From assembly GCA_947492575.1 (NCBI GenBank), contig CANLNK010000006.1, positions 124,001 to 188,000 of the forward strand: DNA of 64,000 bases. Reading direction: 5' to 3'. The position numbers and the translations under genes were made by a program. Shown here piece after piece: positions 63,690 through 64,000 of this stretch (the first letter of the stretch is position 1; the number at the start of each line of letters is the position of its first letter). Source of the stretch: an uncultured Thalassotalea sp. (lineage in GTDB: Bacteria > Pseudomonadota > Gammaproteobacteria > Enterobacterales > Alteromonadaceae). The notes beneath the pieces are model-generated. The model searched no databases, was not told the origin of the DNA, and saw nothing but the letters and a program-made list of their open reading frames with translations.

Positions 63690-64000
63690 CTATAATTTTT
63701 CAGCAACAAAGGTTTTGTTAACAATCTTCCACTTGCTATCGCGTTTATACATAACAAGGTAATCGATGTAGTGGGTTTTAGCTGTGATGAAATTCATTTT
63801 CACTAACGCCATTTTGCTGTCGACAATATCGACTGAAACGACTTCTGCTTTCCAATGTTCGGCTGTTGGCTTAGTGAAGAAGCCAGCGAATTCATCAAGC
63901 GGAACTGTTCGAATCGTTTCTTTCTGAGTTTTCTCATCAAACCTTAGCATTTTAACGTCGCCAAATTCTGTATCAAAACTCTCGCTTAACAATGCTTGAT
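63690..64000 (-). CDS. NTF2/lumazine-binding-like protein, C-terminal part (runs off the window)
   Basis: The frame is open to the window edge, so the N-terminus is outside; a TTG at 63992 is not the real start. The visible part has the NTF2-like end with A-L-V-K-M-N-F, T-H-Y-I-D-Y-L-V-M-Y-K-R and W-K-I-V-N-K-T-F. The function of such proteins varies; none is assigned. Confidence 0.7.
   Translation of the reverse strand, partial: QALLSESFDTEFGDVKMLRFDEKTQKETIRTVPLDEFAGFFTKPTAEHWKAEVVSVDIVDSKMALVKMNFITAKTHYIDYLVMYKRDSKWKIVNKTFVAEKL

Noticed and set aside
1-64000. CRISPR array or prophage
   Set aside because: No regularly spaced short direct repeats, no cas genes and no phage structural or integrase genes were seen.

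Overview
The window reads as chromosome of a marine gammaproteobacterium of the order Alteromonadales, probably near Colwelliaceae or Pseudoalteromonadaceae. The reasons are the gene order rimP-nusA-infB-rbfA-truB-rpsO, a complete rsxABCDGE operon followed by nth, an AT-rich base composition, TonB-dependent nutrient uptake and many LysR regulators. This assignment is inference from gene content only. I saw no rRNA, tRNA, CRISPR array, recombinase or phage structural gene.

Layout. 1-8.2 kb: a LysR fragment, an NhaC-type antiporter and a divergent peptide-use cluster (TonB-dependent receptor, M14 carboxypeptidase lipoprotein, D-aminoacylase-like lipoprotein). 8.2-16.8 kb: a small hypothetical gene, a DUF4386-like membrane protein, and the minus-strand translation operon rimP-nusA-infB-rbfA-truB-rpsO with a strong promoter and a terminator-rich leader. 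17-25.3 kb: a CsrD-like degenerate GGDEF/EAL protein, then rsxABCDGE. 25.4-37.2 kb: nth followed by a tandem array of small modules (below). 37.2-40.3 kb: an ABC-F ATPase and a divergent rsgA-type GTPase preceded by a leader peptide. 40.5-49.4 kb: secreted hypotheticals, LysR regulators, an MFS exporter, a CadC/TolB-like regulator, a frameshifted esterase and a small membrane protein. 49.5-52.9 kb: metR-mesD-mesX, a folate-independent methionine synthase locus with a MetR box. 53.1-58.8 kb: diguanylate cyclase, GNAT, a DUF3369 response regulator, a histidine kinase with a C-terminal globin-like domain, and an AraC regulator with membrane segments. 59-64 kb: an Nth-like protein without the iron-sulfur motif, cyclophilin, a glyoxalase-fold protein, a ribbon-helix-helix protein, a desaturase with its reductase, and a partial NTF2-like gene.

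The most unusual structure is at 25.8-37.2 kb. Downstream of the intact nth gene there are five further copies of only its 3' end. All five begin at the same codon (the Phe of Phe-Gly-Trp-Pro), and the first four run 246 nt to the stop apart from one single-base deletion. Each copy is immediately preceded by a conserved 14-mer, consensus CTACCTTCNTTATC. The copies separate units of 3154, 3155, 2108, 1772 and 1067 bp. The cargo of four units is a regulator with a divergently transcribed effector: CadC-like plus S41 protease (twice), LysR plus ydhR, and LysR plus DUF1330. The fifth carries a cold-shock gene. This looks like serial site-specific insertion into nth, each element restoring the gene with its own 3' end (as prophage e14 does at icd, or SCC elements at rlmH), but with very small elements that encode no visible recombinase.

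The rest is mostly housekeeping or ordinary accessory DNA. Local points of interest are a roughly 124-nt imperfect inverted repeat after infB, a possible small RNA or attenuated leader before rimP, and the leader peptide plus hairpin before rsgA.
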